NCBI GenBank assembly: GCA_963854735.1
Contig: OY978109.1
Location: 744,001-808,000, forward strand
Reading direction: 5' to 3'
Length of the DNA: 64,000 nt
From: Marvania coccoides
Taxonomy: Eukaryota > Chlorophyta > Trebouxiophyceae > Chlorellales > Chlorellaceae
Under the pieces are notes generated by a model, which was not told the origin of the DNA, did no database searches, and was given only the letters and a program-made list of their open reading frames with translations. The first letter of the stretch is position 1; each line of letters begins with the position of its first letter. This document shows positions 1 to 11,194 of this stretch, one piece after another. The position numbers and the translations under genes were made by a program.

Positions 1-598
1 CAAAATACAGACAGTACATAATAAAATCATAATTCACAGAGTGCGGGCGGCGTTGAACACGTCTTGGACCACGAACATCTCATTTTCTCATCTCATTCGA
101 CTGGGTCACCTTGTATTCAAAGCTTGCGCTAGAGCAGAGGGAGTAAACCGCTTTATAATTAAGCCATTTTATTATAGAGTTGAGCTCTCAGCTGTATATT
201 CAGTAAGTTCGAATAAAAGCTTTTCAATCACATTATTTTTGAACGGTTTCGTGGAAAGGCTCCAAGCGGGTGAGAGATCAGGTATATAAGACTTTCAAGA
301 GCTGCAAAAGTATACCCTTCTTTTAAAATTCAAAATGGTTGACGTATGACGACAACCCGACGCCCCGTTTTTTTAGAGTGGTTGCCAAAGAAAGACGAGG
401 CGTTTGGGCGTTTGGCCTCCCCATAGCTTTTGTCAAAATCTTTCAGCGTTCAAAAAGGTTTAGAATTCGGAACTGTAGACCGTGAAAACCGCGCTTGCAA
501 TTGCCAATATCTCCGAGGCTCGCATTTGGCCTTCCCTGAAAATGGCCGTCGTAGCCTGTTGTTTTCATTTAAACACCTCATATTAAGCTGCCGCCAGG
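1..598. other. AT-rich stretch without a recognised gene
   Basis: Only short, unconvincing open frames are present and none shows GC-rich codon usage like the neighbouring exons. The last 100 bases probably contain the 5' leader and promoter of the gene starting at 599. No RNA gene or repeat was recognised. Confidence 0.5.
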
Positions 599-2757
599 AT
601 GTCGGCAAGATACCAAGCTACTGAATTTGTCGGCGTGTATCATGATACTAATATTGGAGGTGGTTATCACGTTCGGATCTCGGTGACCGAGGCCATCAAG
701 GACTTGCTGCCGGGGGTCAAACTCGCTAATCAAATTACGGTAGGCCGCACCCCAACGGCAGAGGATGGGGCGCACCTACGCGACAAGTGAGTGACGGTTT
801 TTTTTTATCACTTTCATATTTTCCCCAGGCAACCAGCCTCTCATCGTTTCAACTTTTCACACTTGAACTCGCATACATTCCGCAGGATGCTGCTCTACCT
901 GTTCGGGGACTCGGCCGAGTTTTCGATGCCTGGGCGGATGACCGAAGAAGTCAAGAACGAAATCAGCGGCCTCCTCTCCTTTGCGGACGTGAGTTTGGCG
1001 TCTGTTTGATGATATTCATCATAAATTCATTTGGTCATTACTTTTTCATTGCTTTGTGCGCTGCAGCTGGAGCTCCACCTCAACCCGCGGCCGCCAGCAG
1101 AGCACGATTGGACCTACCTTGGCGTGAATGCACATCATGGGAAATTTGTGCGGGCGAGGGGTCCCGATATAGAATCAGGCAAAGGGCGAGTTCAACTATT
1201 CGCCATCGGCAAGGACGAGCCCCACGCTGCCAAGATTACAGCGGTCATCTACGACGTGGCCCAAATTTTTGCGGCGCCACGCGGCAAGTACGTGTGCATT
1301 ATTTTATTTTGATTGCATTTGCTTATCCATCAGTCCTTGCTATGGGGTGGTTGTTTTCCTTGAACACGCATGTCATGGCATGGGGCAGCATGCCCCAGTT
1401 GCATAGTTTCCTTCTGATCTGCAGCATTTTCCAATTAACTTGTTGATTTAAATTCTTTCTTCTTTGTGTTCGACGTTCGTTAGGTCCAACGCCGTCGTAA
1501 ACTTCTCCACTTCAGACTATCGGGTCCTGGAGGGCACCACTCTGGCGGTCCTGGCAACCATCGCCGGAAATGTGGGCGACGCATGGGAGGCTCAGGGCAA
1601 GGACGGCCGCGGTGAGACCCCTCCGTTGCCCTTCTACTATTCCTTTTTATTTTATTTTTCTATTGTCATGGGGCTGCTCATTCCGAACCACTTCTATTTT
1701 ACGCACACGTTAATATGTTGCCGCTGTGTTCACCACTCAAATCACTCCCCCTGCCTTCCATTCGCCCTTGTTCCGTCATTTCTGCAGGCTTCAGGGCGGG
1801 TACCGGGGAGTCGCTGCATCGTTCCAGGATGCCGGAGGACGCCGGCGACCTGTCTGTGGCCGTCCCTGCCCTGCGGGCCTTTATTCGAGACAATGTGCCG
1901 CCGGCCGTTCTCGCCGCTGTCCTCGCAGCCTCTAAGACCTTCCGCGCAAACCCTGGTGCTGTGGAACGCGCGGCGCCCCTCTGGCCGCCGCCTACCCTGC
2001 CGGTACCGCCGCCGCCGGGCTCTGGCGGAGAAGAAGAGAGGGTTTCCGAGCCCTCGCTGGCGGAACGCGGTGGCGATTCCGGTGAGACAGGCGCGGAGCA
2101 GCATAACGGCGACCCAATGGAGGACGAGGAGGCGCGGAAGGGCAAGAGGAGCGCCGCCGGGGGTGGTGCGTGTTTCCCTCTTCACTTCCTTATATTAAGC
2201 TCTAGCCACATTGATTACAATGTTCGACGAATTCAATCCTCCTTCCATCACCTTTGCAGATGCAGAGGACGACGGCGTGGAGGAGCAGCAGCGGCGGGAG
2301 CAGCGGCACAAGCGGCGGAAGGCGCCACCTCCGCCTCCTCCCTGGGACGGGAAGACGATGCTGCCCGTGTTCACTCCTCTGCCACACAAGGAGGAGCACA
2401 AGGAGAAGCAGCGCAGTGAGACGGGTCCTGCGGGGATGCCGAAGGCAGCGCAATTGCCACTGCCTGCGAATGTGACCCCCAGCGATTACTCGGTGAGGAA
2501 TGCGATGTAAATTTCGATATACTGACCTTTTAATGCCAATTAAAACAACGTTAAAATTCTAAGTTCTAAGTAATGTTTGCTCCCCAACACAGGAGTTCTG
2601 TGACGACTGGCTGCCAATTTTCGCGAGAAAATGGCCAGACTTGAAGCCGAGGGTTCGCAAGGCCAAGCTACTCGATTGGTTCCATTACCACGTTTATTAC
2701 CCTGACAAGATGGGGCAGCTGCAGCAGAAGCTGCGGCAGAGGCTGGGTCGGGGGTAA
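599..2757 (+). CDS. Lineage-specific protein with a recurring C-terminal domain
   Basis: Seven exons can be read: 599-786, 886-988, 1067-1287, 1484-1611, 1788-2165, 2260-2492 and 2593-2757. All have GT-AG borders and compatible phases, and they encode about 471 residues. I do not recognise a family. The N-terminal half is mixed alpha/beta in character (for example MLLYLFGD near residue 63). The middle is rich in Glu, Arg and Pro with a polyproline stretch (APPPPPPWDG), so it is probably disordered and nuclear or scaffold-like; that is inference. The last exon encodes a 54-residue basic domain beginning EFCDDWLPIFARKWPDL and ending in QLQQKLRQRLGRG. The same domain ends the gene at 11195-14033, and the similarity continues past the stop codon into the 3' untranslated region, so the two 3' ends arose by duplication. 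The ATG at 599 is the first in frame. Existence of the gene is well supported by exon closure; its function is unknown. Confidence 0.75.
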
Positions 2758-3757
2758 ATGCGGCAGTAGCAGTAGCAGAAAGATCAGGAGCAGCAACTAC
2801 AGCCTGCTCGTCTGGTGTATGAATTTATTTGGCGCCGCCGAGCCTTTTGTCAAGTTTTTTTAGCGCTTTGTCGCCTAGCATCATGTTATTCTGCTAAAAC
2901 AGGGTTATTTTTTTATTTTTTTTGCATTTGAACTTTGCCACTAGCCTCACTAACGGCCTCTTTCATTTTCTAGTTCAAGGGCTCTCGTCCCTGCTTTGTA
3001 TCTCCACTTTTTGACATTCTTTATGAATAAATTATGAAGTACATATATGTTCTTCATAATTTATTCATAATGCACAGTACCAGTAGTATAAGGTTTTTTC
3101 TTTTGCATTATGCTCGACGCTTCATACGCGTCGTTTTTTAATAATACAGTTGTACTGATACAGCCTCGATGATATCATTGGAATTCAATTGAAGCCCAGA
3201 TCGTATAGTCGTTTTCTGGGCATCACACCCTTGCAGTCTATTACTCTTACGCCGTTTCGAAGCCTGTTATGTATATAACATAGCCGTCTCTATAACCACA
3301 CTCTTAATTATGCGTCCGAAGCTGTGCGCTTGCCCTGGAAAGGAAAATTTAAGTGTAGAACCACCGCTATTAATAGAAATCGCAAAGCCTGATGCATGGC
3401 GCTAACTAACGAACGCATGGCGATGCCAGGCCATAGGGTTGTGCCAAACGCTAAAAATATGAGTAGTCTATACCTTATTTTGGAAGCACAGAGAGTGGGC
3501 GCAGCAAGCGACGGCAAGGTCAGTAGGAAGGATGACACAACACCCCCATGCGCTGAATATTTTGGCAGACCAGGGACTAGGCCGTGCTTTGAAATGGGGG
3601 CTTGGCAGGATGGGTCGAATCGCTTATTGAATCACTATAAATGTTTGCTTCTATTCCCTAGTTTATCCGACCAGATTTATTGTTTATGTCTTGTGGCTGT
3701 GACCGAACATAAAGATGACGATGATGCCATTACATTTAAGTCATGCATGAAGTCATT
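2758..3757. other. Intergenic region between convergent genes
   Basis: The first 100 bases are the 3' untranslated region of the upstream gene, related to the sequence after 14033. Beyond that the DNA is AT-rich, holds one strong hairpin (3021-3070) and has no credible exon. ORFs near 3300-3760 lack splice support and family resemblance. Confidence 0.5.
3021..3070. repeat. Perfect 19-bp inverted repeat (hairpin)
   Basis: The arm at 3021-3039 is an exact reverse complement of 3052-3070, separated by a 12-base loop that is itself nearly self-complementary. The arms are very AT-rich. It could be a relic of a miniature inverted-repeat element or an RNA 3'-end structure for the gene ending at 2757. 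No target-site duplication is obvious. Confidence 0.7.
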
Positions 3758-4615
3758 TCATTGAAATTTCCCTTTAAATCCGTCAATTTCTTCCATCGCG
3801 CCACCCGCGCTGGCACCGGGGTCCAGCTCTTTGCGCGCAACCGCGTTCAAGCCGTCCAGCATGTGCTTCCCAAGTTCAGCCAGATCCCTCTCTCGATAGT
3901 TAGACACGAACTCAAAGAGCTTCACGACGTCTTCCTCGTTGCGGGAATCGTCGGCCCGTTGCCACATCTCGTGCGTCTTCTCCATGCGGTCCCAGTGGCT
4001 CTCCATGTGCTCCTTTGTGATCAGGGAGTAGAGCTCCCCGATCCCGAAAATAATGAAAATCGGGATCAAAAGATAGCTTTTGTTGCCTGGGCGAACGTAC
4101 CCCTTTGGGTAGCGCTCTATCCGCGTAAAATGATACATCGTCACCGCATCGTGATAATCCGAGCTCATTTTTTCCAGCTCTGTGTGGATGCGCACAGCAA
4201 AGGGGCACATCGCCAGCGATTTGATCACGTCGTCAAACGAGGCCGAGCGAGAGGGGTTTGCAGACTTGCGATAGCCTGCGCTGTGACCCATGTGCCCATC
4301 GTCGGTGCAGAAGTTCGGGATATAGCGGGGCATGTCCTCTGGCAGGACCGTGCCGTTGTCATCATCGCTGCCACTGTTGTCGTCGTAATCATCGTAGCCG
4401 TCGTCGTCGCCGTCGCTGTCGGACTCCCCACTATAGTACTCGTCGTCGGATTCCTCGCCCCCAGCCTGCAATGGTGGAGAGGAGGCGTTCAGCCGTTTGT
4501 CTAAAAAAAAATGTAAAAATGTAAAAAAAATAAAAAAAGGGGCTCTGTGGAGAGCAAGACGACGATGCGAACTTACGCCGTGGAGGAGCTCGCTATAGGT
4601 GTCGTCAGCGTCCAT
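3758..4615 (-). CDS. Acidic single-pass membrane protein, unknown function
   Basis: Two exons read on the minus strand: 4615-4577 (13 codons) and 4465-3758. They join in phase 0 and encode about 248 residues. Residues 14-45 form a very acidic Ser/Asp/Glu/Tyr tract (SDSDGDDDGYDDYDDNSGSD). A hydrophobic segment around residues 145-165 (SYLLIPIFIIFGIGEL) is the only convincing membrane span. The C-terminal third is charged and probably helical. I recognise no family. A topology with the acidic tail on one side and a short helical tail on the other is inferred. The gene diverges from the one at 5072, with about 460 bases between the start codons. Confidence 0.65.
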   Translation of the reverse strand: MDADDTYSELLHGVSSHRRLALHRAPFFIFFTFLHFFLDKRLNASSPPLQAGGEESDDEYYSGESDSDGDDDGYDDYDDNSGSDDDNGTVLPEDMPRYIPNFCTDDGHMGHSAGYRKSANPSRSASFDDVIKSLAMCPFAVRIHTELEKMSSDYHDAVTMYHFTRIERYPKGYVRPGNKSYLLIPIFIIFGIGELYSLITKEHMESHWDRMEKTHEMWQRADDSRNEEDVVKLFEFVSNYRERDLAELGKHMLDGLNAVARKELDPGASAGGAMEEIDGFKGKFQ

Positions 4616-5071
4616 TTTTTTTTTAAGAGATATTTCCTGTCGCAAAATGGATGAATTAATTAAAACTGACGGATTTGTGAGCACGCGTTCAAACCGATCA
4701 ATTGCATCGCATGTGGGGCGTCCCTCGTCTGATTACCCAACAGACCAATGTGTGCAACAGTTCTGCTTTTTCCTTGATACCGTGCAGCTGCAGATGCGTA
4801 GCGAGATTGGAGCCTGCTCGCTCCCTGGCTCGCCGAAGATGCAATTGTTCATTTGTCGATTAATATTCTTCGCAGGAAGGAAGAGCGCAGAGAAGGCAGT
4901 GAGACAATTCTAAGAATTGTTGTAATTTTGACCCAGATTGAAAATGAATTCCTCGCTGAGGGAAACCTTCAATTTTAAATTTGTCGTTTGTACATTACTG
5001 TGATACGGTCCAAGCGCCGTGCTCCCGCTGCGACAGTCCTCTCTTGAAGACATCGCAGACATCACAGTTTG
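4616..5071. promoter_or_regulatory. Divergent intergenic region
   Basis: This segment separates two genes transcribed away from each other (starts at 4615 minus and 5072 plus), so it should hold both promoters. No specific element could be recognised. The sequence just before 5072 ends in a CAG, so a 5' untranslated exon cannot be excluded. Confidence 0.35.
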
Positions 5072-5885
5072 ATGCCCAAGCGCAGGCGACCCGTTGCGGC
5101 ACTGGGTGTTGCTGAAGGCCGCCCAGTGCCCCAGGCCGAGGTCACCGACAGTCATGTAGAGTTCGTCAACAACGGTATGGTTTTTGATGTTCCCGTCCAC
5201 CCGCCGGTCGATGACCTCAAGTGCAAGGTACGCAGCCCTTTTATTCGCTGAGTGTTGTCCTCAATTCTTTTCCTTGCCTGCTCTCTTCCCTTGCTCACGC
5301 TTCCCCTTTGAACCATCCCCTCTTTAAACCCGTCTGCAGGGAAAGGGAGACTACGGCCGGGGAACGCCCTGCGAGTCCGTCAATGTGCAGCTGTTTGAAA
5401 AACTGCCGCAGGCGAAAGGCACCGCCCCTGACGGGAACACCAAGCTGTGCTGGTCCACGAACAGGGCGCTGTCTCTCGTGTACGGGTACGACATGTCCGC
5501 TCTCGACCGCCATGGCTCCAGCTTCGTCGAAACTCCGCACCTCTACGTTCATGTCCGGGCTGTTGGCGAAAGTCAGAACCATGTGATGCAGGACCAAGCC
5601 CTGGCGGCGCTGCACCTAGGTCACAACCTGGACAAGGGCCAGAAGAAGGAAGCAAAGGGCTTGCTGCGCTATATGCGCTTCAAGGCGGTGGTGGACTTCA
5701 TCCTCGCGCACGTGCCGATGGGTCTGTGGAAGGGGCTGCTGCCCGAGTCGGTGAACAACGGAGACCGGCCCTGGGGGTGGTGCCTTGGGAAGTGTTTCAT
5801 GAGGAACATGCACAAGGCCCGCAAAGCCGCCGTAGGGCAAGAAAAAGTATCACACGCAATACGCGTGGCGGGACCAGGGAGCTGA
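5072..5885 (+). CDS. Unrecognised small basic protein
   Basis: Two exons, 5072-5227 and 5340-5885, join in phase 0 and give about 233 residues. The protein starts with a basic MPKRRRP and continues with a soluble, compact sequence containing paired aromatic and histidine positions (for example HLYVHVRAV and ALAALHLGHNL). A Trp/Gly-rich segment (DRPWGWCLGKC) lies near the C-terminus. No signal peptide or membrane span is visible. I do not recognise a family. Codon composition is GC-rich, like the neighbouring genes, and supports it as real. An upstream acceptor-like CAG at 5066 leaves open a further 5' exon. Confidence 0.6.
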
Positions 5886-6588
5886 GAGGAATGGTGAATA
5901 AGGGGTGGGAGACGATTCTAATTCATGAAAAGAAATCGATGATTTTTACACAGGAAAGGGCGACACACGCTCGGTCGGAAGGAGAATGAGAAAAATACAA
6001 TATATCTGAATGGCATGCAACAAAAGCTGCATCATGTATGGAGCACAATCGCACACAGGGGCCAGGTGCAACCAAAAACACACTTCCGGCGTGCCAAAGA
6101 AATAATAGTTTGAAAATTCTGAGGGACTCCTCACTTGTCAGAGAACGCCAAAGGCTACCCGCAAAAAAAACCAAAACAGCGAAATTTACTTTGTGGCAAC
6201 ATCACAAGTGAATGAGAAAAATGTCGGCGGTTGCAGAATTCACAAAGCCTCTTCTGAGGACATTCATACAAGAAGACTGCTGACCATGGACAGCCAACTC
6301 CACACTATATTGCTACCTGAATATGTATTTTGTCTCGAGACGAGATGGGGGGTGGTTTGGCAGCAGAGAGTCTGCCCATCTCGAAGTTGGAGAGACGGCA
6401 ACAAACTCAGCAATGCGCTCCCAAAAAATCGACAGAGTAAAGCTTTTTGTTTGAGTAAGAAAAATAGCAGCTGATAATAAGGGTCTAGAGGAGGCCAGTC
6501 GGGCCCAGAAGCGCACACGTCGGACTTGATGGCCAGCATCTCTAGCAGAGGTACCAGCCGATGGGGGATTTCGCAACCAATAGCAGCT
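5886..6588. other. Region with no recognised gene
   Basis: AT-rich to mixed DNA. The right end, from about 6480, probably continues the decayed minus-strand gene described next; a second frame there could encode a further C-terminal piece (GWGFGMRCDLLGLK). Confidence 0.4.
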
Positions 6589-8245
6589 TCAGTCCCAGCA
6601 GGTCGCAGCGCATCCCAAAACCCCAGCCAATACCAGGGTCTCCTCCACCAGCACCTCCATCGCGTCGGCATCCAGTCTGCGGGGCTGTCCAGGCTGCCCA
6701 GACCGCAACGTCGCATGCAGCTCGCCAGCAGTGCGGTGCGGCACATAGCTGATGACCGGTGAGTCGCTGGCAGTGCAGCGAAAGACAACTGCCACAGATT
6801 TGCGCTGCACGCCGTCTAACCGCGGGGCTGCCTCTTGCATCAGCTCCAAGAAGTGGTGCGAGGTTAAACGGGACACACTGTGATAAAAATCCCTAGCTTA
6901 AGTCTAGCTTAAGTCGGGCTTATGGTCCTAAGCCTAGCTTAAGTCTGGCTTACCCATGGCTTAAGATTCTTCAATACTTAAATTTTATAAAATGACGGTG
7001 GGACCCCCCCACGACTCCTGGGGGCCTCCCCGCACCCCTCCCCAAAAGAAGAAGGCGACACCAGCAGCGGTGGGGGCGGGCGTGCGGGCCACACGAAATG
7101 GCGGCGCACACACCAAGGCAAAAGCAGCGAAGAAGGGTGCTGCTGCGGCGAAGGTGAAGAAGACAGGGGATGTAGAAGATGTGGCGTGGAGCGACAAGGG
7201 GTCCTCTGATGATGGCGAGTCGTCTGATGACGGCAACGGCAGGTCCGGCGACTTCGAGAGCGCATCGTCAGGCGACTAATAGAGCATTTCGTATGCGGTT
7301 TCTTATATTATTATTATTTTATGAGCATTGTCTTAATTAGGCTTACTTTATAAGCCTTTGGCTTACTAAACTATATTTTGTAAGCTATATAAGCCAGCTA
7401 TATAAGCCATGGCTTAACTTTGGCTTACACAGAACGAGAAGATAAGCCAAGGCTTATCTTTGGCTTATATCACTGAAAGATAAGCCAAGGCTTATCTTTG
7501 GCTTATGTCACTGAAAGATAAGCCAAGGCTTATCTTTGGCTTACAAAAAGATAAGCCTAGGCTTACAGTCCAAGTTAAGCTAGACTTAAGCCATCAGGTA
7601 AGCCAAAGATAAGCTAAAGTTAAGCTAGACTTAAGCTAGGGAGTTTAACCACAGTGACAGCCCTTGCCCCAACGGGCCGGCGATGGTGCTGGGCAGCAAG
7701 TCGGGGGAGGACTGGGCCGCTAGGTCCTGCAGCGTGGCGCCCACCTGCGCAGCCATCTTCATGGCGCGCTCCCGGCCTTAAAGGGTGGCAAACACATCGG
7801 AACTGAAGAACTGGCGGCGCTCTCGAGGGCCACAGAGCATCCCGCAGGCGGCATGGGATCCACCAAATGCCGTATGCGAGGCGCAAAGTATCTTCTGGCC
7901 AGGTCAGGCAAGAGAGAATCCTCTGTAAATATCGGCTCTAAAGAAGCAGTCCCGGCAGGCTTTGATTTTGGATGCGCTCACAGGGATGAAGAGGTACATG
8001 CCACCACCACGCTCGGTCAAAATAGACATTGCTAATTCAGCAACCGCCTCAGCGGTCTTAAGGAACGAGGGCTCGACCATTCTCTGCAAATTGATTGATT
8101 GAAATAGACGGTCAAATCCAGGCATTAAATCCCATATTAGCCACGCAAATACGATTTCCCACCTCTCTGAACCCAGTTTTCCGCCCCAAAAGGGGTTTGA
8201 GGTCTCACACGGCAAAGATAATTCGCCCAAATCTTGCTGCTTCAT
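6589..8245 (-). pseudogene. Decayed gene with two in-frame stops and a transposon insertion
   Basis: One minus-strand frame can be followed from 8245 to 6589. It is interrupted by a TGA codon (7906-7904), by a TAA codon (7780-7778), and by the 781-bp element at 6876-7656. The two stops are 126 bases apart, a multiple of three. Removing the element plus one copy of its 3-bp target duplication (784 bp) brings the two sides exactly into frame, joining GPLGQGLS to RLTSHHFLELMQE. The encoded sequence looks like real soluble protein (for example AEAVAELAMSIL, GPRERRQFFSSDVFATL, ELMQEAAPRLDGVQRKS) but I cannot name the family. Either stop could instead lie in an intron, but no good splice sites flank them. 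The start is uncertain: ATGs at 8245 and at about 8079 are both possible. Confidence 0.6.
6876..7656. mobile_element. Non-autonomous CACTA-like (EnSpm) DNA transposon
   Basis: The ends are inverted repeats beginning CACTGTG. Bases 6891-6911 are an exact reverse complement of 7621-7641, and the similarity extends outward to the CACTGTG/CACAGTG termini. The element is flanked on both sides by ACA (6873-6875 and 7657-7659), a 3-bp target duplication as expected for the CACTA superfamily. Subterminal regions (6891-6975 and about 7330-7640) are packed with direct and inverted copies of a short motif around AAGCCAAGGCTTATCTTTGG, like the subterminal repeats bound by CACTA transposase accessory proteins. 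No transposase is encoded. One internal ORF at 6992-7279 could encode 95 low-complexity Lys/Ala/Asp/Ser residues of doubtful significance. It is inserted in a decayed minus-strand gene. Confidence 0.8.
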
Positions 8246-10002
8246 TTAAAAATTCGCGGTCTGGGCGGCCTGCGGCGCCTTAAACCTGGTTGAAATATGT
8301 CTTTCAATTGCATCCAAATCGAAATTAGTTGAAAAAAAGCCTGCACCGGCATCAAATCAAGCATCAACTATTTTGCGCACGAGGGGAGGAGGCTTGAACA
8401 AGCCCCCTTTGGACCCAAATCGCGCACAAGCACTCTTGATAGTATAAAGATTGATTCTTGAGAACGCGGGGGTCATTTGACGCCTTTATAGCACAAAACT
8501 TTGCTCTTGACTTTGCCTCTGACTTTGAGCAATGTGGCCTGCCTGCCGTTCGTATACTAACACATTCAACCAATGTACAATGCAGCCCTCACACGCTTGC
8601 TTAGCAGAAGACAACGATGGAGATTAACGTGGGTTGGCTCTCCTTCCTTCCAACGGCGTGGGCTCTCCTTCAAGATGGACAAGTACCTCGGCAGCGGCAA
8701 CCAGAGTGATCCAGAAGCATTTGAGCACCAGTATATTGTTTGGTGTGTCATATATGCTCGTTTAAACCCCCCTCTCATTATGTAGGACGGCTGTTCATTT
8801 AGGCTAAAGAGGATGCTGAAATTGTAGCAAAATAATTTTATTCTTCTTTGGGCGCCATGCCCAAAATCGGGTGAATGGCGCACAAATAACACGCCGAGTA
8901 TTTTAAGACATTAAAATTGTTGAAACTCTACGTTATGCTGTCCCGGCACCTTGACTTTTACAAAGCTGATTTGGCGCGCAAGGTTGACTGCTGCAGCGAA
9001 ATCATTTCGGAAATGGCCAATAATTGAATAGACCCCGTAGTTCTATTAAATATTATTTGTAAATAATTGTATATAGAGATCTGCATCAGGCGTGAAGGGG
9101 CACTGAATTTGAATTGTTTCTATCTTTCACTGCCCTCCACTTTGCTCAGACGCACCTCTGAGCCCCAAGAAGCAAGGATAAAAAGCATCAGGCCATTATC
9201 TCTCCCCTGTATGAATACCAGCGATTTTGTCTTTTAACCCCCTTTCGTTGTATAGGACGATTGTTCATCCAGCATGCCAAATCTATGTAAAATACTTAAA
9301 ATGGTGGCCAACTGAGAGAGAAATCAATGTCCGTACACACTACAGTGATTATTTGATGAGAAGCGAATTTTTGCCGTTTCGGTCCACAATGTTGGGGAGA
9401 AAAATATACCACATTTCAGCATATTTTGAGCCCGATTTTCCTGGCCGGGGAGGAGGGGTTTTTGGCGCTGTTTTGACGGAGCTGGATTGCGGGAGGACGC
9501 GGGAAGAGGTGCCTGAATTGGAGGCTACGCCGGCATTCTGGCTGCGCCGCTGCAGCGTGCTGTATGTTTTGGCGTCAACTGCCGCCGCCGGCCAGCCAGC
9601 AGGCTTCCAGGGCTGCGGGGAGAGAGGGGTGACGGCGCGCTGGAAGACGACCATTTTTCTCCTTTTGAGATCCAGTGGATCGCCAGCTTTTTATATTTGA
9701 AAGTGCCAAAACCCCTCTTTTTCAGAAGTGCATGATATCTGCAGTTTTCATTTGCAAAAGCTTTTTTATCTTGAGCCTCCTGGGCGTGGTAGAAGCCCTC
9801 ATCCGCCTCCGTTTCCCGCAGAATTTAAAAGGCATACACACTGCTGAGCACAAAATCAAGTTCACTGAGCACCTGGCTATGCTACTACTAGTAGTGGGGT
9901 TATCTTCTCAGTTCAAACACATTATACAGGCCATGACAATCATCGCTGCGGCCACTGCCACCCAGCAAAGATGATAACATGATTCAAAGTGCCTGCATTT
10001 CT
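8246..10002. other. Long intergenic region without convincing genes
   Basis: About 1.75 kb, mostly AT-rich. Two places share a short similar segment, at about 8755-8792 and 9232-9272 (both contain a TAGGACG...TGTTCAT core), suggesting a small dispersed repeat. A GC-rich patch at 9430-9660 has a 101-residue minus-strand ORF (9654-9349) rich in Ser, Pro and Ala, but with no family match or splice context; it could be an exon of an unrecognised gene. Confidence 0.4.
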
Positions 10003-10702
10003 TCATCCACCTCTCATGCGCTTGGGGACCGCCAACTCGTCGGATTCACCGGAGAGGTCCTTCTCACTAACCCCGCCGCCATCGCCGCCATCGCCGCGAC
10101 GAAATTCACCACCACCGCCGCCGCCGCCGCTGCCACCCTCGAAGAGAGGAAAGTTTTCCCACATGTTACCGGAAATAGACGACATCGCCCTGGCGGTTTT
10201 CACCTCCTGCTGCATCTCAGCCTCAGCTTTTTTCCTGCCGCCTGCGAGGGAGACTCTCATTGCCGCGGCTTCAGATTCCACGTTGCATAAGTGATCTTCC
10301 ACACGCACCAGCAGCTTCCAAAAAACATAACATTTTAGACAAAAATCGCGTTTTGTCTCTCCAGCCTGTGGGGGCATCTGACGCCCTGGGCTGACGGAAG
10401 CTGCAACAGCGCGGGTTTTCTTGACGGCCGCCACTGGCTTAAATAGCCTGATGTAGAGGGGGTCGCTCAGAAGGTCGAGGGCTTCCTCCTCCCCAAGGAC
10501 ATTGAGTACCGGAGGGACGACCTTGGAGCCCGGCAGGGGCTGCAAAGACGATTGAAATAGAAAAGAATGTCAGATAAAAGCGAGGGGCAGTTCTCTAAGC
10601 TCCAAAACATTGTGAAAGTGAGAGGAAAAAATATGAACACAGCACCTGCAAAAGAGTAAGGGGCTTCCACGGCGGCGATTGATCCTGCCTGCGCGACTCC
10701 AT
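10003..10702 (-). CDS. Unrecognised Gly-rich small protein
   Basis: Two minus-strand exons, 10702-10646 (19 codons) and 10539-10003, join in phase 0 and give about 197 residues. The N-terminus reads MESRRQDQSPPWKPL, followed by a conserved-looking segment (EEEALDLLSDPLYIRLFKPV). The centre is a charged helix (VEDHLCNVESEAAAMRVSL) and the tail is poly-Gly, Ser-rich and disordered. No signal peptide or membrane span is present. The family is not recognised. It could be a subunit or adaptor with a short coiled coil; that is inference. The reading through 10310-10360 is AT-rich, so a further small intron there is possible. Confidence 0.55.
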
Positions 10703-11194
10703 CTTATATTTATATATATATACTTAACACAAGGAACAGGAAAATCTTACAAGAAATTTAGACGAAAACACAATTCAGACTCAGCATGCAGGTGACGGAT
10801 GCCCTGCCCGCAGCAGTCACTGCTTCTGATTATATCACAAAAATAAAACTGAAATTATTGCGCACGCGAAACTGTGCATGCAAAGAATATATCTAAAAAG
10901 CAAGACTGCCAGACAAGTGGAATATTTGTGGGCTTTTCACAGCCTCTTCACTCTTCCACACTCCCCCACCCAACTGATTACGCCTTAAATCCGTAAACCT
11001 CATAGATTACGCATCAACGACACAGTCTGGCGACCAAAGTGTCTTTAAAAATAGTCACAATCTGCATCGACCTTTTCTCTCATATCATCAAACCTCCAGC
11101 CCTCCAACACGGTAAGATTAAATTAGCTCCATGTATTTATCGACAGTCAATTAAAAAAACACGGCAAAAAGCCCTAAATAAAAGTCCGATTCTA
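10703..11194. promoter_or_regulatory. Divergent intergenic region
   Basis: AT-rich DNA between starts at 10702 (minus) and 11195 (plus); it should contain both promoters. A T/A-repeat tract lies at about 10705-10725. No defined element was recognised. Confidence 0.35.

Noticed and set aside
3743..4504. 253-residue plus-strand ORF opposite the acidic membrane protein
   Set aside because: His/Val/Arg-rich shadow frame; the minus-strand reading has a clean start, intron and membrane segment.
9349..9654. 101-residue minus-strand ORF as a gene
   Set aside because: Low-complexity sequence, no splice partner and no recognisable family; left as a possibility only.
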